Positions 14,240-14,522 of a stretch of DNA of 14,522 nt are shown here, in pieces. The notes under the pieces are model-generated. The model did no database searches. It saw only the letters and a program-made list of their open reading frames with translations, and was not told where the DNA came from. Source of the stretch: Theodoxus fluviatilis (Eukaryota; Mollusca; Gastropoda; Cycloneritida; Neritidae). The stretch is from NCBI GenBank assembly GCA_034096865.1, contig JAWQFJ010002778.1, positions 1 through 14,522 on the forward strand, written 5' to 3'. Position 1 is the stretch's first letter. Every line of letters begins with the position of its first letter. The position numbers were made by a program, and so were the translations under genes.

Positions 14240-14522
14240 TTGGAGCAGGAGGGGAAGCGCGCGCTAAGGGTGGCCACCAGATTGTCAAAGGCAGGCCGAG
14301 CCTTCCTGGCCTTTCCCTCGGAGCCTGTCACCGAGGCAGGACCCAGAGGGGCAGGGAGGGGGGTGCGGATCGGGGGCCGGAGAGGGCGTGGCTGAGCACT
14401 GTGAGGTGGGAGGTCAAGGGGGCGTGGCAAGGGGTTAGCACGCGGCCGCTGCAGGGGGGTGGAGAGCGGAAGCTGCAGGGGGTTGCGGTCGGCAGATCCC
14501 AGTAGGGACCCCTGAGCGATGG
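14240..14522 (-). CDS. coding exon of the RING protein gene, open to the window edge
   Basis: The minus-strand frame is open from the window edge (14522) for 93 codons and ends TCC AA|GTGAGT, a consensus donor in phase 2. The next exon (12533) supplies the missing G. The N-terminal part is a Pro/Leu/Arg-rich, probably disordered linker (PLQLPLSTPLQRPRANPLPR, ...PLRPPIRTPLPAPLGPA). A basic stretch (GSEGKARKARP) follows, then a helical start (AFDNLVATLSARFPSCSK) that continues into the next exon. If the splice is ignored the frame would stop at TGA directly after SCSK. The perfect donor and phase match argue for splicing. The 5' part of the gene is outside the window. Confidence 0.7.

Noticed and set aside
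14090..14505. Plus-strand frames opposite the terminal proline-rich exon
   Set aside because: Antisense to the minus-strand exon, which has a consensus donor and a phase match to the next exon. The plus frames include the 22-bp minisatellite.

Overview
This looks like a stretch of animal nuclear genome, most likely a mollusc (lophotrochozoan). The evidence is spliced exons with GT/AG borders, remains of a CR1/L2-like LINE, a hAT DNA transposon, an LTR-like insertion, and an abundance of (CA)n, tetranucleotide and minisatellite DNA. The organism is inferred from the style of the repeats and not from a diagnostic gene. I see no operon, phage, CRISPR array or other prokaryotic system.

The only host gene I can support lies on the minus strand and is read from the right edge towards the left. 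A proline-rich exon open to the window edge (14240-14522) ends in a GTGAGT donor in phase 2. It joins exactly, AA|G, to a 42-codon exon (12407-12533). A terminal exon (6014-6106) begins at a TTGCAG acceptor and encodes the C-terminal half of a RING finger (C-x10-C-x2-C) followed by a stop. Together they suggest a RING-type E3 ubiquitin ligase, possibly TTC3/DZIP3-like. The exon that should carry the first RING cysteines and histidines was not found. A run of Ns (12001-12022) lies in the intron where it should be.

The 6.3-kb intron between the last two exons is packed with mobile DNA. A 5'-truncated LINE (6941-10369, minus strand) is split by a 1,637-bp TGTCAC...GTGACA insertion (8045-9681) with a near-perfect 5-bp target duplication, probably a solo LTR. 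Next to it is an 838-bp inverted-repeat element (10370-11207) with about 21 exact AGGTCA/TGACCT nuclear-receptor half-sites. Left of the gene, a ~217-bp MITE-like palindrome sits between (CA)n tracts and carries a 1,195-bp hAT element (1668-2862). The hAT has an open 218-225-aa frame that keeps the BED-type zinc finger and the C-terminal dimerisation motif but has lost the catalytic middle.

The rest is mostly tandem repeats: 18-bp (325-774), 36-bp (1132-1395), 17-bp (3347-3513), a 91-bp satellite (4410-5303), 29-30-bp (5722-6030, founded on the gene's own stop-codon region), 29-bp (6594-6866), 7-bp (8983-9136), 11-bp (12825-13365) and 22-bp (14020-14210), plus microsatellites. Long open frames in these arrays follow from the lack of stop codons in the units and are not genes. 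The most distinctive observations are the exon whose donor site is the first unit of a GTAG/GCAG tetranucleotide array with further in-frame donors, the core-deleted hAT protein, and the repeat-borne nuclear-receptor sites.
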